Source: Ahaetulla prasina
Taxonomy: Eukaryota > Chordata > Lepidosauria > Squamata > Colubridae
Reading direction: 5' to 3'
Length of the DNA stretch: 64,000 nt
Assembly (NCBI RefSeq): GCF_028640845.1
Contig: NC_080539.1
Coordinates: 196,115,436-196,179,435 of the forward strand
The position numbers were made by a program, and so were the translations under genes. Under the pieces are notes generated by a model. The model was not told the origin of the DNA. It made no database searches and was given only the letters and a program-made list of their open reading frames with translations. Of the stretch, positions 1-10,963 are shown piece after piece; positions within the stretch are counted from its first letter, which is position 1; every line of letters starts with the position of its first letter.

Positions 1-21
1 AGAGAGAGAGAGAGGGAGGGA

Positions 22-59
<38 letters not shown>

Positions 60-85
60 CAGAGAGAGAGGGAGGGAGGGAGAGA
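1..85. repeat. AG/GT microsatellite
   Basis: An (AG)n run, a (GT)n run of about 24 bases and further (AG)n/GGGA-rich sequence are directly visible. The tract is cut by the window edge, so its full length is unknown. Open frames through it are low-complexity and not coding. Confidence 0.95.
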
Positions 86-2251
86 GGAGCTGGGGAGCCG
101 GGGAATTCTTGTTTACGTGGAAATATCTGTAAAGCAACCACTTAAGATATTTAAAATATTAACAAGCCAGCATTTATTCTGGTTGATATTGAAGTTGAGG
201 CTGGAAGAGGGAAGAGAGGGACCATAGGAAAGGATGTGCAAAGCCCAAACTGGATGCCATTTGCTCTTTATGCCTTGGGAAAAATGATACCAGATATTAG
301 TAGGAAATAGGCCGCAGGGATAGCTTTGTGACAAACCGTGTATTTTTAGAGACTTTAGTACTGACAACACAGTACAAATGATTTCAGAACTGAAGAGAGG
401 TGATCTCAAGATAGGATGAAGGAAGCGTCACAGTTAGAAGAGTATGCGTACATAGCATTTTACTGTGGGGTGTTCAATAAATAAATATTCATAAATAAAT
501 AAATTTATTTAATAAATAAATAAATAGTGTTTGAAGTCAAGGAAGCTCTAGTCTAAACAACACAAAACATTTTAGTTACAGCTGATGCTACAAACCACCT
601 TTCTGTTCAGCAATGGCATCTTTCCACTTTTCCCATTTCTTAGAATAGTTACAACTCAGTTAGGAGAAGAATAAATCTGGGTAAATCAAACTTAAAGAAA
701 TAAGGAAGAGGTAGAGGAAGGTATTAGCCAACAAGATAAAAAAACTGCACATACAGAATTTTAGAGTCCTTCTTGACCTGCATTTAGAAGTGGTCTGGGT
801 ATTGCAATGACCAGTAGCTGGTCTCTCTAGATTCTGTGCCAGATAGTTCTACCATCACTGCCCCTCCCTTCGATTTTTTTCCAACATGGATTTAGAACAG
901 ATTCTGATTCTGCAACTCTCAGCAGAGAACTGCCCAGCTAGATGAACTGGCCTCAGGTGGTTACAAGGACTGAGTTCACATATTTTACTAAGGCTAACAG
1001 ACCTTAAGCATGATACTATATGTGGACACAGCTACCAGCCTCTTTGTGAATAAACACCTTCTTCCACTTCCAGGAAGGGAACAATTTCAGTTACAATGGG
1101 AGCATTTGTCAATGTGGTGTTGCTTCCCATCAATAGAAGTTGCTTCAGAAAATCTAAATTTTAAGAGATTCACTGGGCATCTCTCTTTGGAAATAACTCC
1201 TGTGAAGAGAGTACAACAAGACAGGCTCCAAGTAGGAGCACAGGAAGGCAGGTTTTTTTTTCAGGTGAGGGCCTGCAAACATGTATATCAGGGCATGATT
1301 TCCAATGTCCTGATTCAAAATTCAAATGCAAACAGCGATGCTTTTGTGAGAAAAAAGGCAGCCAAGACATAGGAATTATTAGTAAGTGGAGACATCCATT
1401 TCTACTTTTATTGTTTGCTTATTCTATGCATGCCAAGCAGTGGATGGGCTTTGACTCAAGGAAGCCTGGCTCAGATATGGTTTTGCCAATGGGCCTGGGG
1501 ATTTGGAGCCTAGGGTTGGTTAATAATTCTCACGAGAGGGTGGGGCAGGAGATTATTGAGGTCTGTATTGAAATTTTATTTCTGTAAGCTTCCTGGAGTC
1601 ATCTGGAGTTGGGTGGCCCCATAAATAAATACAATAATAAACTGGTCCATTGGCTACATCTACAGACAGAGACAGAAATGAAAAGGAAGCTGCAAATCTG
1701 CCACAGGCTGGCTGAACAGGATTTAGCCAAACAAGGGTCAATTGCCTTGTGTTGGATTTCAGCCCCAGAACCAGTTAAAGCAGGGAAGGGGAGAGGGAAC
1801 CCTTTGAAGGACTTTATGCTTCATCTCCCCATCTTTCTGTAGTTGGCCAGCTCTTCCTGAAGTTACCATCCAGGGCTATCGATCCTTTGAACAATAATCT
1901 GGGGAAATGCTAATGCATGGCTACACTTAGCTTGCCTGCCATCCAGGGAATGAAGCACTTGACATTAGAAGCTAAGCTGAAATCGCAAGCTCTTCAGGCG
2001 TACCCGAGATGAAGGGCTGTTTGTCAGAACTGCTACAGAAGGGAGGGAGGGGGGGGGATCATGAATGGCTACATGCCTGTGGACTGCAGTTCTAAAGTAT
2101 ATTATGGAGCACATTATGAAGCAAAACAACATTTTCAGTATTAATTTCTGAACATGTGCAAAACATAAACAGGCACATGGTTGGAACAACTGAAATTAGT
2201 TCCCTTAATGCAAACAAATATTAACCCAGGAAAACATCTTGAAGCAAAACG
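86..2251. other. Intergenic sequence, nothing recognised
   Basis: No coding, RNA or repeat family was recognised here apart from an AATA/TAAA-rich patch at 473-527. It lies beyond the inferred 3' end of the NRP2a transcript, so it is probably 3' flanking DNA. Confidence 0.5.
473..527. repeat. AATA/TAAA simple repeat
   Basis: Interrupted AATA/TAAA tetranucleotide repeats are read directly from the sequence. Confidence 0.85.
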
Positions 2252-2259
2252 GTAGCAAC

Positions 2260-2538
2260 CAGTAGAAACCATTTTTTTTTACTACCGGTTCTTTGGCCGT
2301 GGCTTGGTGAGTGTGGTGTGGTTTGGTTTGGTGGGCGTGGCCTGGTGGGTGTGGCAGAGGCAGGATACTGCAAAATCCTCATTCCCTTCCCACTCATGGG
2401 GGAAGGATATTGCAAAATCTCCATTCCCACCCCACTCTGGGACCAGACAGAGGTGGTATTTGCCAGTTCTCTGAACTACTCAAAATTTCTGCTACCGGTT
2501 CTCCAGAACTTGTCAGAACCTGTTGGATTTCATCCCTA
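2260..2538. mobile_element. Non-autonomous hAT-like element (CCGGTT family)
   Basis: The element begins CAGTAGAAACC and ends TTTCATCCCTA. It is flanked by an 8-bp direct repeat GTAGCAAC (2252-2259 and 2539-2546), as expected for hAT transposition. It has inner ACCGGTTCT boxes and GTGGCNTGGTGGGTGTGG-like blocks, shared with elements at 16996 and 23100. There is no transposase ORF, so it would need a trans-acting hAT transposase. Confidence 0.7.
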
Positions 2539-2546
2539 GTAGCAAC

Positions 2547-3309
2547 CCATATTTAACATAGGTAAAAATGCAAACAAAACCGCACACCTATGGGCTCAGG
2601 CACTGTCTTCCCCTGATTCTCTCTTTCTTTCTTTTATAAAGCTGGGCTTTTCTGTTGCTCACAGGCCATGTTGTTTTCTTTGCCTCATTGGATCTTAAAG
2701 CAGGTTCATCTTCCCTGGCCTCGTTTCCCATGAACTGCAGATCTGACATTCCTCAGAAGCCTTTTTCAATGCAGTGAAAAACCACTTCCCTCGGACATAT
2801 AAGAACAGAAATCTGTTTTGTCTTATTTTTGTTTTTTTACTTTTGGCTCCAAAAAACTTGACTTGACAACAAGCAGAACGTTTTCCAACTATCAAGACTC
2901 TTAGGTGGTTTGTGAGAAAAAGATGCCCTCGCTCACATTTTGGGGTTCATTCCTTGGCTGTGAAGATGACCTGAGTGATCCTTGCTCTTTCTCTGATCCC
3001 CAGTTAAGGCTTGTTGTTGCCGAGTAGCTTTTGCTGTCATAGGCATCTGCCAGCGTCAATTACATTGCAAACTTTCCAGAAAGCATTAGATGGTAACAAG
3101 TGACCAACTTTGTAGAAGCAGAATATAAACAGATCCTAGTTAAATTGTTGGGAATTATGACTTGATTACACAGAGGGAGAGAGGAAGCATGGGAGAGATT
3201 TCTACTTCTCCTATCCTTTTTTATCATGAGTTTTGCCTTTATTGTTATAATCACAAAAAGAATCCATGGTGGGAAAGGAAGGGAGAATATCCTTCCCTAA
3301 TTTTTTATC
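2547..3309. other. Intergenic sequence, nothing recognised
   Basis: No coding, RNA or repeat family recognised. The last bases are the left flank of the L1-derived array that follows. Confidence 0.5.
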
Positions 3310-3326
3310 AAGCCTTCAGAGGTTCC

Positions 3327-5461
3327 GGGAGACTTCCGCTGGCAACGCAGGCTTCGTGGACGTTCCTTTGGGATCGTCTGCCCTGGGTTTCGTCAAACCG
3401 TCCCTGACAGCGTAAATGGGCTGTCAAACGGTTTGGAATTCTCTCCCCCGGGAGAAGGGGGAGGGAAGAGTGGTCAGGTTTGGGTAGAGCTCCCCGGGAG
3501 CCCCTGGAATTTAACCAGGGGATCGAAGGGTGAGAGCTCCCCTTTAGCCTGACGAAGCTCCGTGCCCAGGGTGCTTCTGTTTATACAGAACGAGAAGCCG
3601 CGACCATCTCTGTGCCAAGATTTATTTTTAAAGAGAACTCAACACAGACAGAACAAAGTAGGAGGACTAGCAAGAATTTGCAAGTAATAAATCTTAACTT
3701 CAGCTCTTAAATAGCTTTCCTTTGAACTAACTTTCAACTTGAGTGGATTTAAAATGGCGTTTGCAATATACAAAGGAAAGTGAAACTATAAAAGGACAAA
3801 GGAAGAGAAGAACATAACAAGCTACTTTTTAAATGGAATGAATAAGAACTGTTAATGATTTTTTTTCTTTTTACCTTTTTCTTTATCACAGTGTTTAAGA
3901 AGAAAAGTTTATTGAATTTTTTTTTCTTTTTGGTAGATTTCACAGTTTAAGAATGGCTGTTAAGCAAACAGAACTAACTACTAAAATCTTGGAAACTTCT
4001 TCACTTCAAATATGGAATTTTTTTTTTAATAGGAACTTTTGGAGGCTTATCTTTTCTTAATAAGTTTTTAAACAAGAGATTTTTACACCAATATACTAAA
4101 TATTGGAAATTCTTCATTGTTAGATGTTAAGCTGATTGGTGAGCAGATGGTGGAAAATGTGTAAGGTAGAAGACAAGGGGAAGGAGAATGCTTAAGATGT
4201 GATTTTGATGGTGTTTTTTTTAAATATATATATATAGGGTTTAATTTTTACAACTGATTTATTTTGGGTATAACGTGTTGCTATTTGATATATGTGAGGT
4301 ATAAAGGAATGGGAAGATGGAATATTGTTTAACTTTTGGAGGACATAAAAAAATTTATGGATGTAATGTTGGTATTTGGTTAAATAGAATTTAATTGTTA
4401 TAATTGATATATTTTGGATATAAGTTATAAGTATAATTTTAATAATGTTATTTGACAGATGTAAGGTAAATTGAAGAAATATTAATATTAGCAATGTTAT
4501 TTGATTTTTTTGGAGACTGGATAAAAATTTAACAATTTAAGCTGGAAATATGAATTATATTTGGGAGACTGTTTAAGGAAGAAAGGTAGATTATAAAAGA
4601 ATTTCTGATGAATACTGGACGATGGAATATCGTCTTGGTCTTGATAGATGAAGATTGGATATTAAAAACTATAAGATTCTGAAGACTTCAGGAGTGGAAT
4701 GGATTGATATATATTTGGTGTTAATTGATGAAGATTGGATATTAAAAACTATGTATTTTATTGATGAACTGGAAATACTAATTTAATTGGAAGATTCTGA
4801 AGATTTTAGGAGTGGAATGGACTGATATATAATGGACTGGAAGAAGAATGTACTTTTTTGTTTCTGGAAGGGGAGTTAAGGTCTTAGAGAGAGGAGTGAC
4901 TATGGATTATGACTTATGTTGTATTTTAATTTATGATTGTTAATCTTATACCCTGTACTTTGTTCTGGGAAGTCTCAGGGGGTGGGAGGGTGGAGGAAGG
5001 GGAAGTGGGGAGATGGAACAATGTAAAGGAATGATTGAAAATATGTAATTAAGAAATAGAAATAATTTGAAATGAAATCGGGGCTGCTCAGCTGCCATTT
5101 CAGAAGGGAATGGAAAGGGAGAGGAGAGAGTGAAGGAAGAAAGTAGGTAGGAAAGAGAGAGGTAGAAAAGGGGGAAAGGAGAGGAAGAAGAAAGGGGAAA
5201 GAGAGAGGGTTAGAAAGGGTGGAAGAGAAGAGTAGGGAAGGAGGAGAGGATGTAGAAAAGTGAAGGAGAGGAAGGATGAAGAAAGTAGAAGAAAGTAGAG
5301 AAGGGAGGAGGAAAGACGTCACCGCTCCTGCTGGGTGCTCTAACAGAGCACTCCGTGTTAGAAGATTGTAAAAGTCAGTGAAACAGAAAAAAAAATAAGA
5401 GACTGTATATTGAATAGGTTGTTGGAAAATTGAAATAAAACTTTTTTACTAAAAAAAAAAA
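3327..5461 (+). mobile_element. L1-derived non-autonomous retrotransposon, copy A
   Basis: A 2.1-kb unit with a GC-rich 5' block (3327-3620) starting GGGAGACTTCCGCTGGCAAC. An AT-rich non-coding middle follows, including a short ATG frame near 3954 that soon stops. The 3' part carries a G-rich polypurine tract (5100-5320), AATAAA and a poly(A) tail. The bases just before the polypurine tract (ACCCTGTACTTTGTTCTGGG) closely match the 3'UTR behind an L1 ORF2 remnant at 39210, so the tail is L1-type. A 17-bp sequence AAGCCTTCAGAGGTTCC lies at 3310-3326 and recurs after the poly(A) at 5462-5478 with one mismatch: a target-site duplication. There is no endonuclease, RT or ORF2, so the unit must be mobilised in trans by L1 (inference). 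Confidence 0.75.
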
Positions 5462-6677
5462 AAGCCTTCAGAGGTTCTGGGAGACTTCCGCTGGCAACGC
5501 AGGCTTCGTGGATGTTCCTTTGGGATCGTCTGCCCTGGGTTTCATCAAACCATCCCTGACAGCGTAAATGGGCTGTCAAACAGTTTGGAATTCTCTCCCC
5601 CGGGAGAAGGGGGAGGGAAGAGTGGTCAGGTTTGGGTAGAGCTCCCTGGGAGCCCCTGGAATTTAACCAGGGGATCGAAGGGTGAGAGCTCCCCTTTAGC
5701 CTGATGAAGCTCCGTGCCCAGGGTGCTTCTGTTTATACAGAACAAGAAACCGTGACCATCTCTGTGCCAAGATTTATTTTTAAAGAGAACAAAGTAGGAG
5801 GACTAGCAAGAATTTGCAAGTAATAAATCTTAACTTCAGCTCTTAAATAGCTTTCCTTTGAACTAACTTTCAACTTGAGTGGATTTAAAATGACGTTTGC
5901 AATATACAAAGGAAAGTGAAACTACAAAAGGACAAAGGAAGAGAAGAACATAACAAGCTACTTTTTAAATGGAATGAATAAGAACTGTTAATGATTTTTT
6001 TTCTTTTTACCTTTTTCTTTATCACAATGTTTAAGAAGAAAAGTTTATTGAATTTTTTTCTCTCTTTTTGATAGATTTTACAGTTTAAGAATGGCTCTTA
6101 AGCAAACAGAACTAACTACTAAAATCTTGGAAACTTCTTCAGTTCAAATATGGAAATTTTTTTTTTATAGGAACTTTTGGAGGCTTATCTTTTCTTAATA
6201 AGTTTTTAAACAAGATATTTTTACACCAATATATTAAAGATTGAAAATTCTTTATTGTTAGATGTTAAGCTGATTGGTGAGCAGATGGTGGAAAATGTGT
6301 AAGGTAGAAGACAAGGGGAAGGAGAATGCTTAAGATGTGATTTTGATGGTATTTTTTAAATATATATATATATATAGGGTTTAATTTTTACAACTGATTT
6401 ATTTTGGGTATAAGGTGTTACTATTTGATATATGTGAGGTATAAAGGAATGGGAAGATGGAATATTGTTTAACTTTTGGAGGACAGATAGAAAAATTTAT
6501 GGATGTAATGTTGGTATTTGGTTAAATAGAATTTAATTGTTATAATTGATATATTTTGGATATAAGTTATAAGTATAATTTTAATAATGTTATTTGACAG
6601 ATATAAGGTAAATTGAAGAAATATTAATATTAGCAATGTTATTTGATTTTTTTGGAGATTGGATAAAAATTTAAGAA

Positions 6678-7831
6678 TTTTTTTTTTTTTTTTTTTTTAT
6701 TGAAAGAGTTTTAAAAAACAAAACATTTTCCCCTTTTTCCCTCCTCCCAAAAAAAAAAAACAAATCATCCCCCTCCCCCCCCCACCCCCGGCTTCCCGGG
6801 TCAATCACAAGGTAAAGTCCAATCCAAATAACCACATCCAAAGCTTTTCGTCTCCCAACCCCCTCCCCATTACATAAAATAACTTTCTAATTATTCAAAG
6901 GCAATCTGATATTTCTTAATCTGATATCTGTTTTGTAGATAATCAATCCATTTTTTCCATTCAATTAAATATCTTTCCTGCGTATTGTCTTTTAAAAACG
7001 CTGAGATTTTAGCCATCTCAGCCAAGTTAATAACTTTCAATATCCATTCTTCTATTGTAGGTATCTCTTCTTTCTTCCAGTATTGTCCAATCAACAGTCT
7101 TGCTGCTGTTATTAAGTTCAAAATCAGTTTAGTCTCAATCCCTGTACAATCCATTATAATTCCCAAAAGGAAAAATTGTGGCAGGAACTTTATCTTCTTC
7201 TTCAGTACATTTTGAATAATCCACCAAATTCTTATCCAAAAGACCTTAATTTTCTTGCAAGTCCACCAAATATGAAAATATGTAGCATCATCACAATCAC
7301 ACCTCCAACATTTCGCTTGGATATTAGGATACATACATGATAATTTTTTGGGATCTAAATGCCATCTATAAAACATCTTATAAAAATTTTCCCTTAAATT
7401 CTGTGCTTGTGTAAACTTAACATTTCTAACCAAATTTTCTCCCATGTTTCCAACATTATTGGTTCCTGAATATTCTGTGCCCATTTTATCATACAATCCT
7501 TTACCAAATCCTTTTCCGAATCTATTTCAAGCAACACATTATACAATCTCTTTATATGCTCGTGGGTCTGATTTCTAATTTGCTTTATTAAATTTTCCTG
7601 CCTTTGCATTATACCAATTTTTTGATCTTCTTTCCATCTAGCACTTATTTGCCCATATTGAAACCAAGTATAATTCCTCCCTTCTTCATTTAATACCTGT
7701 AATGATTTTAATTGCAATCTACCTCCTTCAGCATACAAAAGTTCTTTATATGTAATCATTTCCTGTTTCTGTTCTATATTTATATTCTCTATTGCATGTC
7801 TAGGCTCGCCCATATAGGAATCTTATAATCT
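6678..7831 (-). pseudogene. L1 ORF2 C-terminal fragment with 3'UTR and poly(A), antisense
   Basis: On the plus strand the fragment starts with about 22 T (the poly(A) tail of a minus-strand L1), followed by about 190 bases of 3'UTR. The C-terminal part of L1 ORF2 then reads on the minus strand in two overlapping frames (7813-7394 and 7496-6891), showing a frameshift. Recognisable features are KMFYRWHLDPKKL, the L1 C-terminal zinc-knuckle-like CWRC...YFHIWWTC and AARLLIGQYWKKEEIPT. In active L1 this region follows the RT domain and helps bind RNA. RT and endonuclease are absent, so it is a dead 5'-truncated copy inserted into copy B. Confidence 0.85.
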
Positions 7832-8743
7832 AATTTATGATTGTTAATCTTATACCCTGTACTTTGTTCTGGGAAGTCTCGGGGTGGGAGGGGGAGGAGG
7901 AATAGGGAGAGGGGAGATGAAGGATCAATGTAAAGGAATGATTGAAGATATGTAATTAAGAAATAGAAATAATTTGAAATGAAATCGGGGCTGCTCAGCT
8001 GCCATTTCAGAAGGGAATGGAAAGGGAGAGGAGAGAGTGAAGGAAGAAAGTAGGTAGGAAAGAGAGAGGTAGAAAAGGGGGAAAGGAGAGGAAGAAGAAA
8101 GGGGAAAGAGAGAGGGTTAGAAAGGGTGGAAGAGAAGAGTAGGGAAGGAGGAGAGGATGTAGAAAAGTGAAGGAGAGGAAGGATGAAGAAAGTAGAAGAA
8201 AGTAGAGAAGGGAGGAGGAAAGACGTCACCGCTCCTGCTGGGTGCTCTAACAGAGCACTCCGTGTTAGAAGATTGTAAAAGTCAGTGAAACAGAAAAAAA
8301 AATAAGAGACTGTATATTGAATAGGTTGTTGGAAAATTGAAATAAAACTTTTTTACTAAAAAAAAAAAAAGCCTTCAGAGATTCCACCCTAATATAAGGA
8401 TTATATTAGGTTCCACTGGAATATAAGGATTTTCTCCAGTGCTGAGCTGAAGTTTTGAAGTTAGCAAACTCTCTAGTGGCCAGAGCTGTCCATATAGCTG
8501 TTCCCTAACCTGCTTTATTAACACCGTTCCCAATTATTGTCACTCACCTACTTCCCTCCAAGGTAATAGGTGACAAATGTATTTTATGATCCATTGCTGC
8601 CTTTGGTTGTTGTCAGACTCAAGAGGAAATACTGCTTTAATATCAAAACACCAAAAGGCAGCTTAATCCCAACTAAGGCTGGAAAAAAAATGAAAGCATG
8701 GGGACATGGCAGAAAATAATGTTGCCAGGGCATGTATGAGCTA
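7832..8743 (+). repeat. Extra copy of L1-type tail plus target flank inside the antisense L1
   Basis: This 0.9-kb plus-strand block contains the polypurine tail of the copy A type, poly(A) ending at 8370, then host flank beginning GCCTTCAGAGATTCC and CCTAATATAAGGATT. The same flank follows the later tails at 9827 and 10747. The block lies exactly between two pieces of the minus-strand L1, so the antisense L1 is split by it. Junctions fall at TAATTTATGATTG (7831) and GAGCTATTTT (8743), both short sequences shared between partners. Confidence 0.7.
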
Positions 8744-8892
8744 TTTTTTTTATTTTAACCCTCGCCTTTTTACCCTGCCATATAAATTTATTAATCCCAC
8801 TCTGCCAATCTTCCAAATTTTTATCCTTTTTAATTATAGGTATCATCTGGAACAGAAACAAAAATCTAGGTAACACATTCATTTTAAAAAAA
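8744..8892 (-). pseudogene. L1 ORF2 post-RT fragment, antisense
   Basis: The minus strand reads NVLPRFLFLFQMIPI, then LEDWQSGINKFIWQGKKARV, a segment that lies after the RT catalytic core in L1 ORF2. By the order of L1 ORF2 it precedes the piece at 6678-7831; the stretch joining them is missing and the 7832-8743 block sits there instead. The 5' end runs into an A/T homopolymer beside the 13-bp flanking duplication. Confidence 0.8.
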
Positions 8893-9120
8893 AAAAATTT
8901 AAGAATTTAAGCTGGAAATATGAATTATATTTGGGAGACTGTTTAAGGAAGAAAGGTATATTATAAAAGAATTTCTGATGAATACTGGAAGATGGAATAT
9001 CGTCTTGGTCTTGATCGATGAAGATTGGATATTAAAAACTATAAGATTCTGAAGACTTCAGGAGTGGAATGGATTGATATATATTTGTTGTTAATCGATG
9101 AAGATTGGATATTAAAAACT

Positions 9121-10963
9121 ATGTATTTTATTGATGAACTGGAAATACTAATTTAATTGGAAGATTCTGAAGATTTTAGGAGTGGAATGGACTGATATAT
9201 AATGGACTGGAAGAAGAATGTACTTTTTTGTTTCTGGAAGGGGAGTTAAGGTCTTAGAGAGAGGAGTGACTATGGATTATGACTTATGTTGTATTTTAAT
9301 TTATGATTGTTAATTTTATACCCTGTACTTTGTTCTGGGAAGTCTCGGGGGTGGGAGGGGGAGGAGGAATAGGGAGAGGGGAGATGAAGGATCAATGTAA
9401 AGGAATGATTGAAGATATGTAATTAAGAAATAGAAATAATTTGAAATGAAATCGGGCTGCTCAGCTGCCATTTCAGAAGGAATGGAAAGGAGAGGAGAGA
9501 GTGAAGGAAGAAAGTAGGTAGGAAAGAGAGAGGTAGAAAAGGGGAAAGGAGAGGAAGAAGAAAGGGGAAAGAGAGAGGGTTAGAAAGGGTGGAAGAGAAG
9601 AGAAGGGAAGGAGGAGAGGATGTAGAAAAGCGAAGGAGAGGAAGGATGAAGAAAGTAGAAGAACGTAGAGAAGGGAGGAGGAAAGATTTGTTAAGGAAAG
9701 AAGTGGTAGCTGGGCAGGTCCGAATAAGTAACAAATGAAAGTTAATGACTAATGTTTAATAAGAGACTGTATATTGAATAGGTTGTTGGAAAATGGAAAT
9801 AAAACTTTTTTACTAAAAAAAAAAAAGCCTTCAGAGGTTCCACCCTAATATAAGGATTATATTAGGTTCCACCGGAATATAAGGATTTTCTCCAGTGCTG
9901 AGCTGAAGTTTTGAAGTTAGCAAACTCTCTAGTGGCCAGAGCTGTCCATATAGCTGTTCCCTAACCTGCTTTATTAACACCGTTCCCAATTATTGTCACT
10001 CACCTACTTCCCTCCAAGGTAATAGGTGACAAATGTATTTTATTAATGAACTGGAAATACTAATTTAATTGGAAGAATCTGAAGATTTTAGGAGTGGAAT
10101 AGACTGATATATAATGGACTGGAAGAAGAATGTACTTTTTTGTTTCTGGAAAGGGAGTTAAGGTCTTAGAGAGAGGAGTGACTATGGATTATGACTTATG
10201 TTGTATTTTAATTTATGATTGTTAATTTTATACCCTGTACTTTGTTCTGGGAAGTCTCGTGGGGGTGGGAGGGGGAGGAGGAATAGGGAGGGGGGGGAGA
10301 TGAAGGATCAATGTAAAGGAATGATTGAAGATATGTAATTAAGAAATAGAAATAATTTGAAATGAAATCAGGGCTGCTCAGCTGCCATTTCAGAAGGGAA
10401 TGGAAAGGGAGAGGAGAGAGTGAAGGAAGAAAGTAGGTAGGAAAGAGAGAGGTAGAAAAGGGGGAAAGGAGAGGAAGAAGAAAGGGGAAAGAGAGAGGGT
10501 TAGAAAGGGTGGAAGAGAAGAGAAGGGAAGGAGGAGAGGATGTAGAAAAGCGAAGGAGAGGAAGGATGAAGAAAGTAGAAGAACGTAGAGAAGGGAGGAG
10601 GAAAGATTTGTTAAGGAAAGAAGTGGTAGCTGGGCAGGTCCGAATAAGTAACAAATGAAAGTTAATGACTAATGTTTAATAAGAGACTGTATATTGAATA
10701 GGTTGTTGGAAAATGGAAATAAAACTTTTTTACTAAAAAAAAAAAAGCCTTCAGAGGTTCCACCCTAATATAAGGATTATATTAGGTTCCACCGGAATAT
10801 AAGGATTTTCTCCAGTGCTGAGCTGAAGTTTTGAAGTTAGCAAACTCTCTAGTGGCCAGAGCTGTCCATATAGCTGTTCCCTAACCTGCTTTATTAACAC
10901 CGTTCCCAATTATTGTCACTCACCTACTTCCCTCCAAGGTAATAGGTGACAAATGTATTTTAT
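9121..10963. repeat. 0.91-0.92-kb tandem duplication of L1-type tail plus flank
   Basis: The sequence from 9121 (inside the tail of copy B) through poly(A) and host flank to about 10032 is repeated from 10033 to about 10952. The junction is at an 11-bp sequence ATGTATTTTAT found in the element (9121-9131), at the junction (10033-10043) and in the flank (10953-10963). This is the footprint of a microhomology-mediated tandem duplication. The two copies differ by few bases, so the event is recent relative to the other repeats. Confidence 0.8.

Larger units (their letters stand above)
5479..9824 (+). mobile_element. L1-derived non-autonomous retrotransposon, copy B (interrupted)
   Basis: This copy starts directly after the target-site-like sequence that ends copy A and is nearly identical to it up to 6677. 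It is then broken by a 2.2-kb block (6678-8892) and resumes at about 8906, ending in poly(A) at about 9824. A 13-bp sequence AAAAATTTAAGAA sits on both sides of the interruption (6665-6677 and 8893-8905), so the block arrived as an insertion. The tail differs from copy A: the GACGTCACCGCTCC segment is replaced by one beginning TTTGTTAAGGAAAG. Head-to-tail arrangement with copy A suggests unequal exchange at the shared target-site sequence, or a second insertion. Confidence 0.7.

Noticed and set aside
4975..5322. Proline/serine/leucine-rich minus-strand ORF repeated at 7789, 9423 and 10208
   Set aside because: It is the complement of the polypurine tract in the L1-type 3' tails. The repeated 'protein' is low-complexity and follows the copies of the tail.
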